Assembly (NCBI GenBank): GCA_934796775.1
Contig: CAKVPH010000007.1
Span: 36,887-100,886, forward strand
Direction of reading: 5' to 3'
From: an uncultured Clostridia bacterium
GTDB taxonomy: Bacteria > Bacillota > Clostridia > Christensenellales > Borkfalkiaceae
Length of the DNA: 64,000 bases
Shown here: one piece after another, positions 8,919 through 16,152 of the stretch
Numbering within the stretch: the first letter of the stretch is position 1
Layout: each line of letters begins with the position of its first letter
Made by a program: the position numbers and the translations under genes
Notes under the pieces: model-generated
The model's database searches: none
What the model was told of the DNA's origin: nothing
The model's input: only the letters and a program-made list of their open reading frames with translations

Positions 8919-8945
8919 TATAAACAAAAGATATGAACATATAAT
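8918..8945 (+). promoter_or_regulatory. Possible sigma-E type promoter for yqfC-yqfD
   Basis: CATATAAT at 8938-8945 matches the sigma-E -10 form (CATAxxxT), with GTATAAA 13 bases upstream as a weak -35. In Bacillus subtilis yqfC-yqfD is mother-cell (sigma-E) transcribed. The match is short, so this is an inference from sequence plus synteny. Confidence 0.35.
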
Positions 8946-8964
8946 TATATAAAGATATATAAAA

Positions 8965-9216
8965 ATGGATTTTAAAGAAGAAATTAAAAAGTGCATAGCC
9001 GACGATAGCGGATTTTCGCTGCAATTAAACGGTTTCGGCGGTTATTTTTTTTGCGTTAAACGAATACTTACGCTTACGAGCGAAAAAATAGAGGTTGAAA
9101 CTACCGATAAAAGAAAGATAACCGTTACGGGCGAAAAGTTAGGCGTAAAAAAACTCGACGGAGGCGACCTTGCTTTTTCCGGAAAAGTGACGTGTGCGGA
9201 GGTAAAAGAGCTTTGA
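8965..9216 (+). CDS. yqfC: Sporulation protein YqfC (YabP/YqfC family)
   Basis: An 83-residue protein matching the small YabP/YqfC family in length and pattern: an N-terminal helix, then FxCVKRILTLTSEKIEVETTDKRKITVTGEKLGVKKLDGGDLAFSG-type beta strands, where the family has I-E-x-Y-xG-I-x-x-x-T near the end. In B. subtilis the gene is expressed in the mother cell and lies directly before yqfD. The SD is weak. It overlaps yqfD by four bases. Its presence implies spore formation or a recent spore-forming ancestor. Confidence 0.85.
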   Translation: MDFKEEIKKCIADDSGFSLQLNGFGGYFFCVKRILTLTSEKIEVETTDKRKITVTGEKLGVKKLDGGDLAFSGKVTCAEVKEL

Positions 9217-10106
9217 ATTTATTAACGTCAGTCTTTTTTGTGTCGGGCTTAAACCGCGTTTTGCTGCTCGAAAGGCTTAAAAAAAACGGTGTAAGGGTTT
9301 TAGAAGTCAAAAATATCGACGAAAAATCGTTTGAAATAACGATAGATAATAAAGACTGTGATAAATTTTTTGCAATTTGCAAAAAAAGGTGGTATAATAA
9401 AAAAATAAGGGTAGGCGGACTATTTGCTCCGTTATGGAAAATTCTGCGCGCACCTTTTTTAATTGTTGCATGCGTTTTGTTTGCCGCACTGTGCATTTTT
9501 TCGGATAAAGTGTTTTTAAAAGCGGAATATAAAAGCGACGCGCTTTTATACCAAAGCGATGTTCTTGCCGCCTTTGAAGATGCAGAAATAAAACGCGGCT
9601 CGTTTTTTGACGAAGGCAAGCTTAAAATCGTGCAGAAAGCTTTGGCGGATAAAAACGATTTTGCATTTTTAAAAATACAAAAGTGCGGCAATAAGGCGAT
9701 TATCGAGATAAAAAAGAGTGATACGCCGCCGCTTCGCATTGCGGGAAGCGAAAAGGACGTCGTTGCCGCGGAAGATATAAAAATACTGAAAATTTCCGCA
9801 TATTCGGGAACGGTACTCGTATCGTGCGGGGACGAAATAAAAAAAGGCACGCCTATAATAGGCGCATACGAGATTATAAACGAGCAGAACGCGCCTTGCA
9901 AAATTTTCGGATTCGTTTTGGCTGAAGCTAAATTTTGTTACGAGTACGAATGTAAATTCGCACCTGAAGACGCCGATGTTTGTCGCGCGGTATCCGCCGC
10001 AAAATTCATGCTCGGGGATTACGAGGTTTTGCGTTCGCAAAGCCGGATTAAAGATAAAAAAATTATAGTAGAACTCTATTACGAAAAAATTATATTCGGA
10101 GGTTAA
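9213..10106 (+). CDS. yqfD: Sporulation protein YqfD
   Basis: A 297-residue membrane-anchored protein of the YqfD family, in the canonical slot between yqfC and phoH. I choose TTG 9213, which overlaps the yqfC stop as TTGA and has GGAGG ten bases upstream; a GTG at 9192 precedes that SD and is unlikely. One clear transmembrane segment is at ~75-95 (APFLIVACVLFAALCIF), followed by an extracytoplasmic region with GCDEIKKGTPIIGAYE-like strands shared with POTRA/barrel-sandwich parts of the family. The family is usually ~390-400 residues, so this one is short. Confidence 0.85.
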   Translation: MNLLTSVFFVSGLNRVLLLERLKKNGVRVLEVKNIDEKSFEITIDNKDCDKFFAICKKRWYNKKIRVGGLFAPLWKILRAPFLIVACVLFAALCIFSDKVFLKAEYKSDALLYQSDVLAAFEDAEIKRGSFFDEGKLKIVQKALADKNDFAFLKIQKCGNKAIIEIKKSDTPPLRIAGSEKDVVAAEDIKILKISAYSGTVLVSCGDEIKKGTPIIGAYEIINEQNAPCKIFGFVLAEAKFCYEYECKFAPEDADVCRAVSAAKFMLGDYEVLRSQSRIKDKKIIVELYYEKIIFGG

Positions 10107-10110
10107 TTAC

Positions 10111-11082
10111 TTGCAAAATTACGTTTGCAAACTTGAAGTACCCGTCCAAAGCGAGCTTGCAATGCTTCTTGGCGCGTTTGACGAAAATCTTGACGTTATC
10201 GCCAAAGAAACTCAGGTTGAAGCGACCGTTTTCGGCAACGAAATAAAAATTTCGGGCGATAATAAAGAAAAGGTCGAACTTTGCATGACGGTTTTAAACA
10301 AGCTTTTAAGCATAATCAGAAGCAAAGAAACTATCGATAAAAACAGAATTATATATTGCGTAGAGCTTGCAAAAGAGGGCAATACGGAAGATATAGAAAA
10401 AATAATGAGCGGAGTTATAGCCATAACCGCGCGCGGCAGACAGATAAAATACAAAACGCTCGGTCAGAAAAAATACGTTGACGCAATCAAGAAAAATTCC
10501 GTAGTATTTGCAATAGGTCCTGCCGGTACGGGTAAAACCTATCTTGCGGTTGCAATGGCTGTTTCGGCGTATAAAAATAAGGAAGTGGAAAAAATTATTC
10601 TGACGCGCCCCGCGGTAGAAGCAGGCGAAAGGTTGGGCTTTTTGCCCGGAGATCTGCAATCCAAGGTAGATCCCTATCTTCGTCCGCTGTACGACGCCTT
10701 GCAGGAGATGTTCGGGCTTGAAAATTATCAAAAGTTATTAGAGCGCGGCACTATAGAAATTGCGCCGCTTGCATACATGCGCGGCAGAACGCTTTCGGAC
10801 GCTTTTATAATTTTAGACGAAGCGCAAAACACTACCAAAGAGCAGATGAAAATGTTTTTAACGCGTATGGGCGAGGGCAGTAAAATGGTCATCACCGGCG
10901 ACGTAACTCAGATCGATTTGCCCGAAGGTAAGATGAGCGGACTAAATCACGCGTCAAAAATTTTACGGAACATCGAAGGAATCGAGATTGTAGAGCTTAC
11001 CCATAAAGACGTGGTAAGGCACTCGCTCGTAATGCAAATTATTAAGGCGTACACGCAAGAGGAACTAAAAAGGAGAAAATAA
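10111..11082 (+). CDS. phoH: PhoH family ATPase
   Basis: A 323-residue protein starting at TTG (10111) with CGGAGGT upstream. PhoH-like proteins are cytoplasmic P-loop ATPases linked to RNA metabolism and often neighbour ybeY. Residues ~1-110 hold a KH-like N-terminal region; Walker A is GPAGTGKT (~residue 138) and Walker B is FIILDEAQN (~231), with sensor TGDVTQIDLP downstream. Length is typical. Co-transcription with pgpH follows from the six-base gap. Function in vivo is not fixed by sequence. Confidence 0.92.
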   Translation: MQNYVCKLEVPVQSELAMLLGAFDENLDVIAKETQVEATVFGNEIKISGDNKEKVELCMTVLNKLLSIIRSKETIDKNRIIYCVELAKEGNTEDIEKIMSGVIAITARGRQIKYKTLGQKKYVDAIKKNSVVFAIGPAGTGKTYLAVAMAVSAYKNKEVEKIILTRPAVEAGERLGFLPGDLQSKVDPYLRPLYDALQEMFGLENYQKLLERGTIEIAPLAYMRGRTLSDAFIILDEAQNTTKEQMKMFLTRMGEGSKMVITGDVTQIDLPEGKMSGLNHASKILRNIEGIEIVELTHKDVVRHSLVMQIIKAYTQEELKRRK

Positions 11083-11088
11083 TTACCG

Positions 11089-12657
11089 ATGAAAAACGTC
11101 GATTTTAACGATTATTCGGATGATATCGGTTTAATGGATACCGAAGAGGAAAAAAAGAAAAAAAGTATAAAAAAGAAAGATAACGAGTGGTTAAAGCGCA
11201 GCAAAACCCGTAACAGAATGAATGAAGAATGGCATAGAAAAGACTATGTAAAAACCATTCTGTTATTTGGTTTGCATGCGGTAATAATCGGCATATTGTA
11301 TGCGCTCGGAGTATTTTTAACCGTCGGCACGCCGAATAAGTTTTTGCAATTTTTTGCAACCGAAAGCTCGCTGAGAGATTTTATTTATATAATGATTTCG
11401 GTGACCTTTTTGTTTGCGATGCTGTACTTGTTCTTTTTCTTTGAACTCAACTCGTTTTTAAAAGACACCAAAAACATTTTAATGCTGTTTTCGGTTGTGG
11501 AAATTTCGCTTATAATATCGTATATCGTAGGAACATACTTAAGCGTATATGCGCGTCCGGTAGCTTTTTGCGGACTTATGATATTACTGCTTGTAAACCG
11601 CCGTTCGGCTATAATGTTAAACTTCGTGTTCTGTCTGCTTTTGTTTATGCTTGATGTTTTAACTCACGGCTACGGCAAAGCGGCATACACCTCCGTTTTA
11701 ATAGGTCTTACAACGGGACTTTTGGCAATATACCTCGTTTCAAACGTAACGTCTCGTATAAAAGTATTTATGATGGGATTTGTTATTTCTATTCCTATAA
11801 TCGAGTGTATATTGTGTTTGGAACTTAAAACCTTGTCCGATTTTTTACCCATTATGGGTTTCGGTTTTACGTCGGGCATGCTGTCGGTCGTGCTTATGAT
11901 GGCAGTTCTTCCGTTTTACGAAAAGATATTCAACGTAGTAACAAACTATCGTCTTTCCGAAATAACCGATCACAAATTCCCGCCCATCAAACGACTTATC
12001 GAAGAGGCGAACGGCACGTTCAACCACTCGCTTACCGTTTCAACGCTTGCCGAATCCTGCGCCACGGCTATAGGCGAAAACGCGCTTTTAGCTCGTGCCT
12101 GCGCATATTATCACGACATAGGCAAATTAAAACAGCCTGAATATTTTTCCGAAAACCAAAAGGATTATAACCCGCACAGCGAGCTTTCGCCCGAGCTTTC
12201 GACCGACATAATTCGTTCGCACGCTCACGACGGCGCAATGTACATCAATAAATATCATTTGCCAAAGATTCTGGCGGACGTAGCCGAACAACACCACGGC
12301 ACCATGCTAATCAGATATTTCTATTCGGAAGCGTCAAAGTATACCGAAGAAAAACTTTCCGAAAAGGACTTCTCTTATCCCGGTCCCACTCCGCAGACAA
12401 AAATCGCCGCAATCATCATGATTTGCGATGGTTGCGAAGCTGCCGTAAGGTCGCTTTCCGACCGTTCAAAAAACAACGTAAACAAAATGGTCCAGGCCAT
12501 AATCGACGAAAGACTTATCCGTTTCCGTCAGTTCGATAACTGCAACATAACTATAAAAGAACTCGATATTATTCGCGATACCATAACGCAGTGTCTTGGC
12601 GGCGTATATCACGACAGGGTAAAATACCCCGAACTCAAAAAGGATATAAAAAGGTAA
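11089..12657 (+). CDS. pgpH: PgpH-type c-di-AMP phosphodiesterase lacking the extracellular domain
   Basis: A 522-residue 7TM-HD protein. Members (PgpH/YqfF) hydrolyse cyclic di-AMP through a cytoplasmic HD domain. Residues 1-50 are a charged tail, one membrane helix lies at ~55-80, six more at ~90-290, and the HD domain follows at ~300-510 with NHS, YYHDIGK and HAHDGA / EQHHGT metal ligands. Well-studied homologues are ~700-860 residues and carry a ~200-300 residue extracellular 7TMR-HDED domain between helices 1 and 2; here only ~20 residues fill that loop. Position between phoH and ybeY matches Firmicutes. SD AAGGAG. Confidence 0.88.
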   Translation: MKNVDFNDYSDDIGLMDTEEEKKKKSIKKKDNEWLKRSKTRNRMNEEWHRKDYVKTILLFGLHAVIIGILYALGVFLTVGTPNKFLQFFATESSLRDFIYIMISVTFLFAMLYLFFFFELNSFLKDTKNILMLFSVVEISLIISYIVGTYLSVYARPVAFCGLMILLLVNRRSAIMLNFVFCLLLFMLDVLTHGYGKAAYTSVLIGLTTGLLAIYLVSNVTSRIKVFMMGFVISIPIIECILCLELKTLSDFLPIMGFGFTSGMLSVVLMMAVLPFYEKIFNVVTNYRLSEITDHKFPPIKRLIEEANGTFNHSLTVSTLAESCATAIGENALLARACAYYHDIGKLKQPEYFSENQKDYNPHSELSPELSTDIIRSHAHDGAMYINKYHLPKILADVAEQHHGTMLIRYFYSEASKYTEEKLSEKDFSYPGPTPQTKIAAIIMICDGCEAAVRSLSDRSKNNVNKMVQAIIDERLIRFRQFDNCNITIKELDIIRDTITQCLGGVYHDRVKYPELKKDIKR

Positions 12658-12663
12658 GTTTTT

Positions 12664-13170
12664 ATGGGACGTCTTATTTTAAATTGTGATAACGAAATAG
12701 CCGATAACGAACTTATAGAGCCGGTTTTGCTTGCCGACGCGGTATATAAAACGCTTAAACAAAAGGTAAATTTAAGCGCGGAAATATGCCTTTGCAGTGC
12801 AGACGAAATTAAAAAACTCAATAAAGAACAACGTGGAGTGGACAAGGTTACCGACGTATTGTCTTTCCCTGCGGCGGGAGTAACCGCGGGCGAAATAGTA
12901 AAAACCAAAAATTATCCGTTCGACTTTGATCCCGAAACGCGCTCGGTGTTTTTGGGTAGTATTATGATTTGCCCCGAGCGCGCCAAAGAACAGGCTAAAG
13001 AATACGGACATTCGTTCAAGCGCGAAATAAACTATCTTGCCGTACATGGACTTATGCACATATTCGGATATGATCACGAAACCGAAACGGATAAAGCCGA
13101 AATGCGCGAAAGAGAGGAAGCCGTTTTAAAGCTTTTTGATCTTAGCCGCGAAAAAAGCGAGCGCAGCTGA
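12664..13170 (+). CDS. ybeY: Endoribonuclease YbeY (rRNA maturation)
   Basis: A 168-residue YbeY protein, which takes part in 16S rRNA 3'-end maturation and ribosome quality control. The zinc motif HGLMHIFGYDHE (residues ~128-139) matches H-G-x-L-H-x-x-G-Y-D-H. The TDVLSFP motif (~60) is also intact. It begins six bases after pgpH with AAGG upstream and is followed by two hairpins before era. Confidence 0.93.
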   Translation: MGRLILNCDNEIADNELIEPVLLADAVYKTLKQKVNLSAEICLCSADEIKKLNKEQRGVDKVTDVLSFPAAGVTAGEIVKTKNYPFDFDPETRSVFLGSIMICPERAKEQAKEYGHSFKREINYLAVHGLMHIFGYDHETETDKAEMREREEAVLKLFDLSREKSERS

Positions 13171-13216
13171 AAATAAAAGGCATAGCAAAAACTTAATAGG
13201 CAAAACAAAAAATAGC

Positions 13217-13238
13217 AGAGAGACAATTTCTCTCTTTT
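13217..13238 (+). terminator. First of two hairpins between ybeY and era
   Basis: AGAGAG and CTCTCT pair across a short A/T-rich loop and are followed by TTTT. The 3' arm (TCTCTCT) can also pair with the 5' arm of the next hairpin (AGGGAGA), with one G-T wobble. Confidence 0.5.
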
Positions 13239-13245
13239 AACTCGC

Positions 13246-13269
13246 AGGGAGATAACGCTCTCCCTTTTT
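13246..13269 (+). terminator. Second hairpin, intrinsic terminator before era
   Basis: AGGGAGA and TCTCCCT form a seven-base stem with loop TAACGC, followed by TTTTT. It lies 30 bases before the era start. Because its 5' arm can be captured by the preceding hairpin's 3' arm, the pair could act as an attenuator or antiterminator. Confidence 0.65.
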
Positions 13270-13298
13270 AACAAACTTTTGACGCAGGAGAAAAAACT

Positions 13299-14192
13299 AT
13301 GAATAGCGGAACGGTGGCGGTAGTAGGCAGAGCAAACGCGGGAAAGTCAACGCTCATAAACGTAATAGTAGGCGAAAAGGTGAGTATTGTTTCGCCAAAG
13401 CCACAGACCACACGGGACAGAATACTTGCCGTATATAACGGCGATGACTGTCAGATTGTGTTTCTCGATACCCCTGGCATATACAAAGCCGCTTCGCTTT
13501 TAAGCGAAAGAATGCAAAAAACGGCCGAAACAACAGCTAAAGACGTAGACCTTGTTTTGATACTCGTTGATGCTCACGAAGGACTTAAAGATGAAGATAA
13601 CGAACTTATAGCCCGCTTTTTAAAAAAAGGAAGTTATAAAGTCGGGCTTGTTTTCACAAAGACGGACATCATGCCCGAAAGTTTATTGCCGTCCGTTTTA
13701 AAATCGCTTGACGTAGACAGAGAAAGGGCGAGTTTTATAACTTCCGTTTCGGCTCGTACGGGCAGGAACGTCAAAAAACTTATATCTTTAATCAAAGAGA
13801 ATCTGCCCGAAGGCGACAAGATAATCGAAGACGACATAATTTCGGATAAAAGCGAAAAGTTCATGATTGCCGAAATCATGCGCGAAAAAATTCTTTTACA
13901 ATACGATAAAGAAATTCCGCACGGCGTGGCAATCGTAATAAACAACTTTGAACGCCGCAAGAACGGGACGTATTACGTTAATCTGGATATTGTTTGCGAA
14001 AAGCAGAATCATAAAGCTATAATTATCGGCAAACAAGGGCAGGCGTTAAAGAAAACGGCAGGCTTTGCGCGCGAAGGAATGGAAAAGTTTTTAGGCGCAA
14101 AAGTGTATCTGGAAACTTACGTTAAGGTAAAAGAAGACTGGCGCGACCGCCCTGACAGGCTTAAAGAATACGGATACGAACAAAATAATTAA
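13299..14192 (+). CDS. era: GTPase Era
   Basis: A 297-residue Era GTPase, which binds the 3' end of 16S rRNA during 30S assembly. G1 is GRANAGKST (an Ala-for-Pro and Ala-for-Val variant of GRPNVGKST), G2 TTRDRI, G3 DTPG, G4 TKTD, G5 SVSA. The KH RNA-binding domain occupies ~200-290 with GKQGQALKKTAGFAREGMEKFLGAKVYLETYVKVK. Length is standard. SD AGGAG is eight bases upstream. It is followed by yqzL and recO as in B. subtilis. Confidence 0.95.
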   Translation: MNSGTVAVVGRANAGKSTLINVIVGEKVSIVSPKPQTTRDRILAVYNGDDCQIVFLDTPGIYKAASLLSERMQKTAETTAKDVDLVLILVDAHEGLKDEDNELIARFLKKGSYKVGLVFTKTDIMPESLLPSVLKSLDVDRERASFITSVSARTGRNVKKLISLIKENLPEGDKIIEDDIISDKSEKFMIAEIMREKILLQYDKEIPHGVAIVINNFERRKNGTYYVNLDIVCEKQNHKAIIIGKQGQALKKTAGFAREGMEKFLGAKVYLETYVKVKEDWRDRPDRLKEYGYEQNN

Positions 14193-14248
14193 AGAGTTTT
14201 ATCCGTTTGGCGCATAAAATATTTTCGTTTGCTCATACTGTTTCTGAT

Positions 14249-14359
14249 ATGAAAAACGAAAAAACAAAAATGCCTGAAAACGTTGCCTGGGAATTGTTCG
14301 AAAAAACGGGCAATCCTTCTTACTATATGCTTTACAAAAAACTTAAAGGATTTAAATAA
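14249..14359 (+). CDS. yqzL: YqzL family small protein
   Basis: A 36-residue open frame between era and recO, exactly where B. subtilis carries yqzL. The translated pattern NVAWELFEKTGNPSYYMLYKKL matches the family signature of W-x-x-F-x-x-T-G-x-x-x-x-Y-x-L-Y-K. An internal ATG at residue 8 is an alternative start, which would leave 29 residues. No clear SD was seen. Function of the family is unknown. Confidence 0.75.
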   Translation: MKNEKTKMPENVAWELFEKTGNPSYYMLYKKLKGFK

Positions 14360-14363
14360 TAGT

Positions 14364-14380
14364 CGATAATCGACTTATAG
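14364..14380 (-). repeat. Dispersed 17-bp core, copy 1
   Basis: Exact copy of the core (reads CGATAATCGACTTATAG on +). It is extended on the left to the near-palindrome AGTCGATAATCGACT. It ends 10 bases before the recO ATG, which lacks an SD. Confidence 0.85.
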
Positions 14381-14390
14381 GCTTACTTTT

Positions 14391-15125
14391 ATGGAAATAA
14401 AACTGAACGCCGTCGCGCTGAAAAGCGTTGACTATAAAGATAACGATAAAATGCTTACTTTGTTTTCGTTAGAGCAAGGTAAAATCGGCGCAGGCGTTCG
14501 CGGTGTAAAAAAGGCGGGTGCTAAACTTGGGTTTTGCGTTCAGCCTTTTTGTTTTGCCGAATACGTTTTATCGGTAAACGGCGAGCGCGCAACGGTTGTA
14601 GGCGCAACCGAACTCGAAAGTTTTTATAAAATAAGGTTAAACCCGCGCGCCTTTTATGCGGGGAGCGGAATACTCGAATATCTTTTAAAAGTTTGCGAAA
14701 CTAATGCTCCGGACGAAAAATTGTTTTTTCTTGCAATAAATTCGTTAAAAGCTTTAAATTTCGGCGAAAAATCACCCGAATGTGTTTTAGCGGAGTTTTT
14801 ATTTAACGCGCTTTATTTATCGGGATACGGCATAAGCGGCGTAACCTGCGCCGGGTGCGATAAAACTGCCGACGAATTTGAACGCGCGTATTTCGATTTT
14901 GAAAGCGGCGAATTGTACTGCGAAAATTGCAGAACCGAAAAAATGCGCGAAATAATGCCCGTTACGGCTCAGGCGATAGCTTTTTTAAACGATAAAAAAG
15001 AAATTTTGCCTGAAAGTGCGCTTTACGCGCTGAAATTTTTAAGCTTTTACATAAAATTAAAGGTGGGCGAAAATCTTAAAAGCGTAGATGAGCTTGTAAA
15101 ATTTGTTGAGCTTACTACCGTATAG
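14391..15125 (+). CDS. recO: DNA repair protein RecO
   Basis: A 244-residue RecO, the recombination mediator that loads RecA on SSB-coated DNA and anneals strands. The N-terminal OB-fold (VALKSVDYKDNDKMLTLFSLEQGKIGAGVRGVKKAGAK) is clear. The C-terminal zinc finger has CAGC at ~154 and CENC at ~187. Length agrees with the family. Synteny era-yqzL-recO supports it. The start has no SD; a dispersed repeat copy ends 10 bases upstream. Confidence 0.93.
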   Translation: MEIKLNAVALKSVDYKDNDKMLTLFSLEQGKIGAGVRGVKKAGAKLGFCVQPFCFAEYVLSVNGERATVVGATELESFYKIRLNPRAFYAGSGILEYLLKVCETNAPDEKLFFLAINSLKALNFGEKSPECVLAEFLFNALYLSGYGISGVTCAGCDKTADEFERAYFDFESGELYCENCRTEKMREIMPVTAQAIAFLNDKKEILPESALYALKFLSFYIKLKVGENLKSVDELVKFVELTTV

Positions 15126-15148
15126 GTCTTACTGCTTACTGTTCGGCG

Positions 15149-15174
15149 GCGTTACTGATGTAACGCTTTTTTTT
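15149..15174 (+). terminator. Intrinsic terminator after recO
   Basis: GCGTTAC and GTAACGC form a perfect seven-base stem with loop TGAT, followed by eight T. It lies 24 bases after the recO stop. Confidence 0.9.
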
Positions 15175-15210
15175 ATTATTTCATAATATGTTTAGGATAT
15201 CTATGAAAAA

Positions 15211-15840
15211 ATGCTTGTAAGAATTCTTGAAGATCCATACAGTGCGGAAACTGCTTTAGAATGTGTAAACGTCGTTCCTTTTGGCTTTTTAAACGAGATA
15301 AACTTTAAACATCAGCTCGACGGAAGCTCTTCCGATTTGGTTAAAGCGGGCAGGTTATCTCAAAGTCTTGGCGGAATAACAATTTTTGCAAGCGTTTCAG
15401 ATAACTTGGGCATAAAAAAATTATCCGCATTTGTTTTTTGCGGCGCAAAGCTCATTTCCATTTGCGATATGAACGACGGCGGTGAAAAATATTCCGCTTC
15501 TTTCGGTTACAATATTCTGGATTTCGGAAAGGAAAAATTCGGTGTAATAGTGGGTGCCGATGTATTCTGTCCGGATGCCGTAAAAGCTCTTTCTATGTGC
15601 GGTTGTGTATCGATAATCGACTTATATGAGGACTTTTATGAGAAAAAAGCCAAAAACGCCGCGGAGTTTTATTCCTTTGTTTACGGCATAGATTTTATAG
15701 CTGCGGGAAAGACGAAAAGCTATTATTATAATTCGTCCGGAACGGGTATAGAAATTGAAAACGGAAAACCGTTTTCTTCTTACGGCAAAAAAGTATTCAA
15801 AGAGATAAAACAAAAACGCAGCGGCGCACTTTTTTTATAG
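15211..15840 (+). CDS. Nitrilase-fold-like protein without the catalytic cysteine (uncertain)
   Basis: A 209-residue protein I do not firmly recognise. The segment FGVIVGADVFCPDAVKALSMCGCVSIIDL (residues ~110-138) has the layout of the carbon-nitrogen hydrolase core, where the family shows I-C-Y-D-x-x-x-P-E-x-x-R and a catalytic Cys; here the Cys position reads Gly/Ala. The C-terminal SSGTGIEIENGKPF resembles the post-catalytic beta strands of the same fold. It may be a degenerate or regulatory member. Bases 15611-15627 inside the gene are a copy of the dispersed core repeat. It stands alone, with a terminator before it. Confidence 0.55.
   Translation: MLVRILEDPYSAETALECVNVVPFGFLNEINFKHQLDGSSSDLVKAGRLSQSLGGITIFASVSDNLGIKKLSAFVFCGAKLISICDMNDGGEKYSASFGYNILDFGKEKFGVIVGADVFCPDAVKALSMCGCVSIIDLYEDFYEKKAKNAAEFYSFVYGIDFIAAGKTKSYYYNSSGTGIEIENGKPFSSYGKKVFKEIKQKRSGALFL
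15611..15627 (-). repeat. Dispersed core, copy 2 (inside a gene)
   Basis: Sixteen of 17 core bases match; the last base is T instead of G. It lies in the coding region of the nitrilase-like gene and encodes part of SIIDLYE. Confidence 0.6.
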
Positions 15841-16152
15841 AGAATAAAAAACGCAAAACCGAAATATAAAAAAATTTGATACCTGTGATAATAAATCAAA
15901 AAGAAGCAAATACTTTTCCGTAAAAGCAAACGCTTTACAATGCGAAAGGTATTTTATATAATTTAATATGTTCTCGGACAGTTATGCTTTTTATTTTTCA
16001 AAAGTTTTTGCGGCAACATTTTTTTGTTTGCAACAGCTTTTAATCTGCAATAGCTATATTTTAATAATAAAGTATTTATACAGATAAAATAAGCATAAGA
16101 TATTGCCGGAAATTTACGTTTTGATAAAATTTTTTATGTGAGGTACATACAT
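15841..16152. other. 312-base AT-rich intergenic region
   Basis: No open frame of note, RNA gene or terminator is seen. It must hold the promoter of the CofE-like gene, but I see no -35/-10 pair I would stand behind. The sequence has A/T runs and two TTTGCAA-like words near 16028. Confidence 0.5.
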
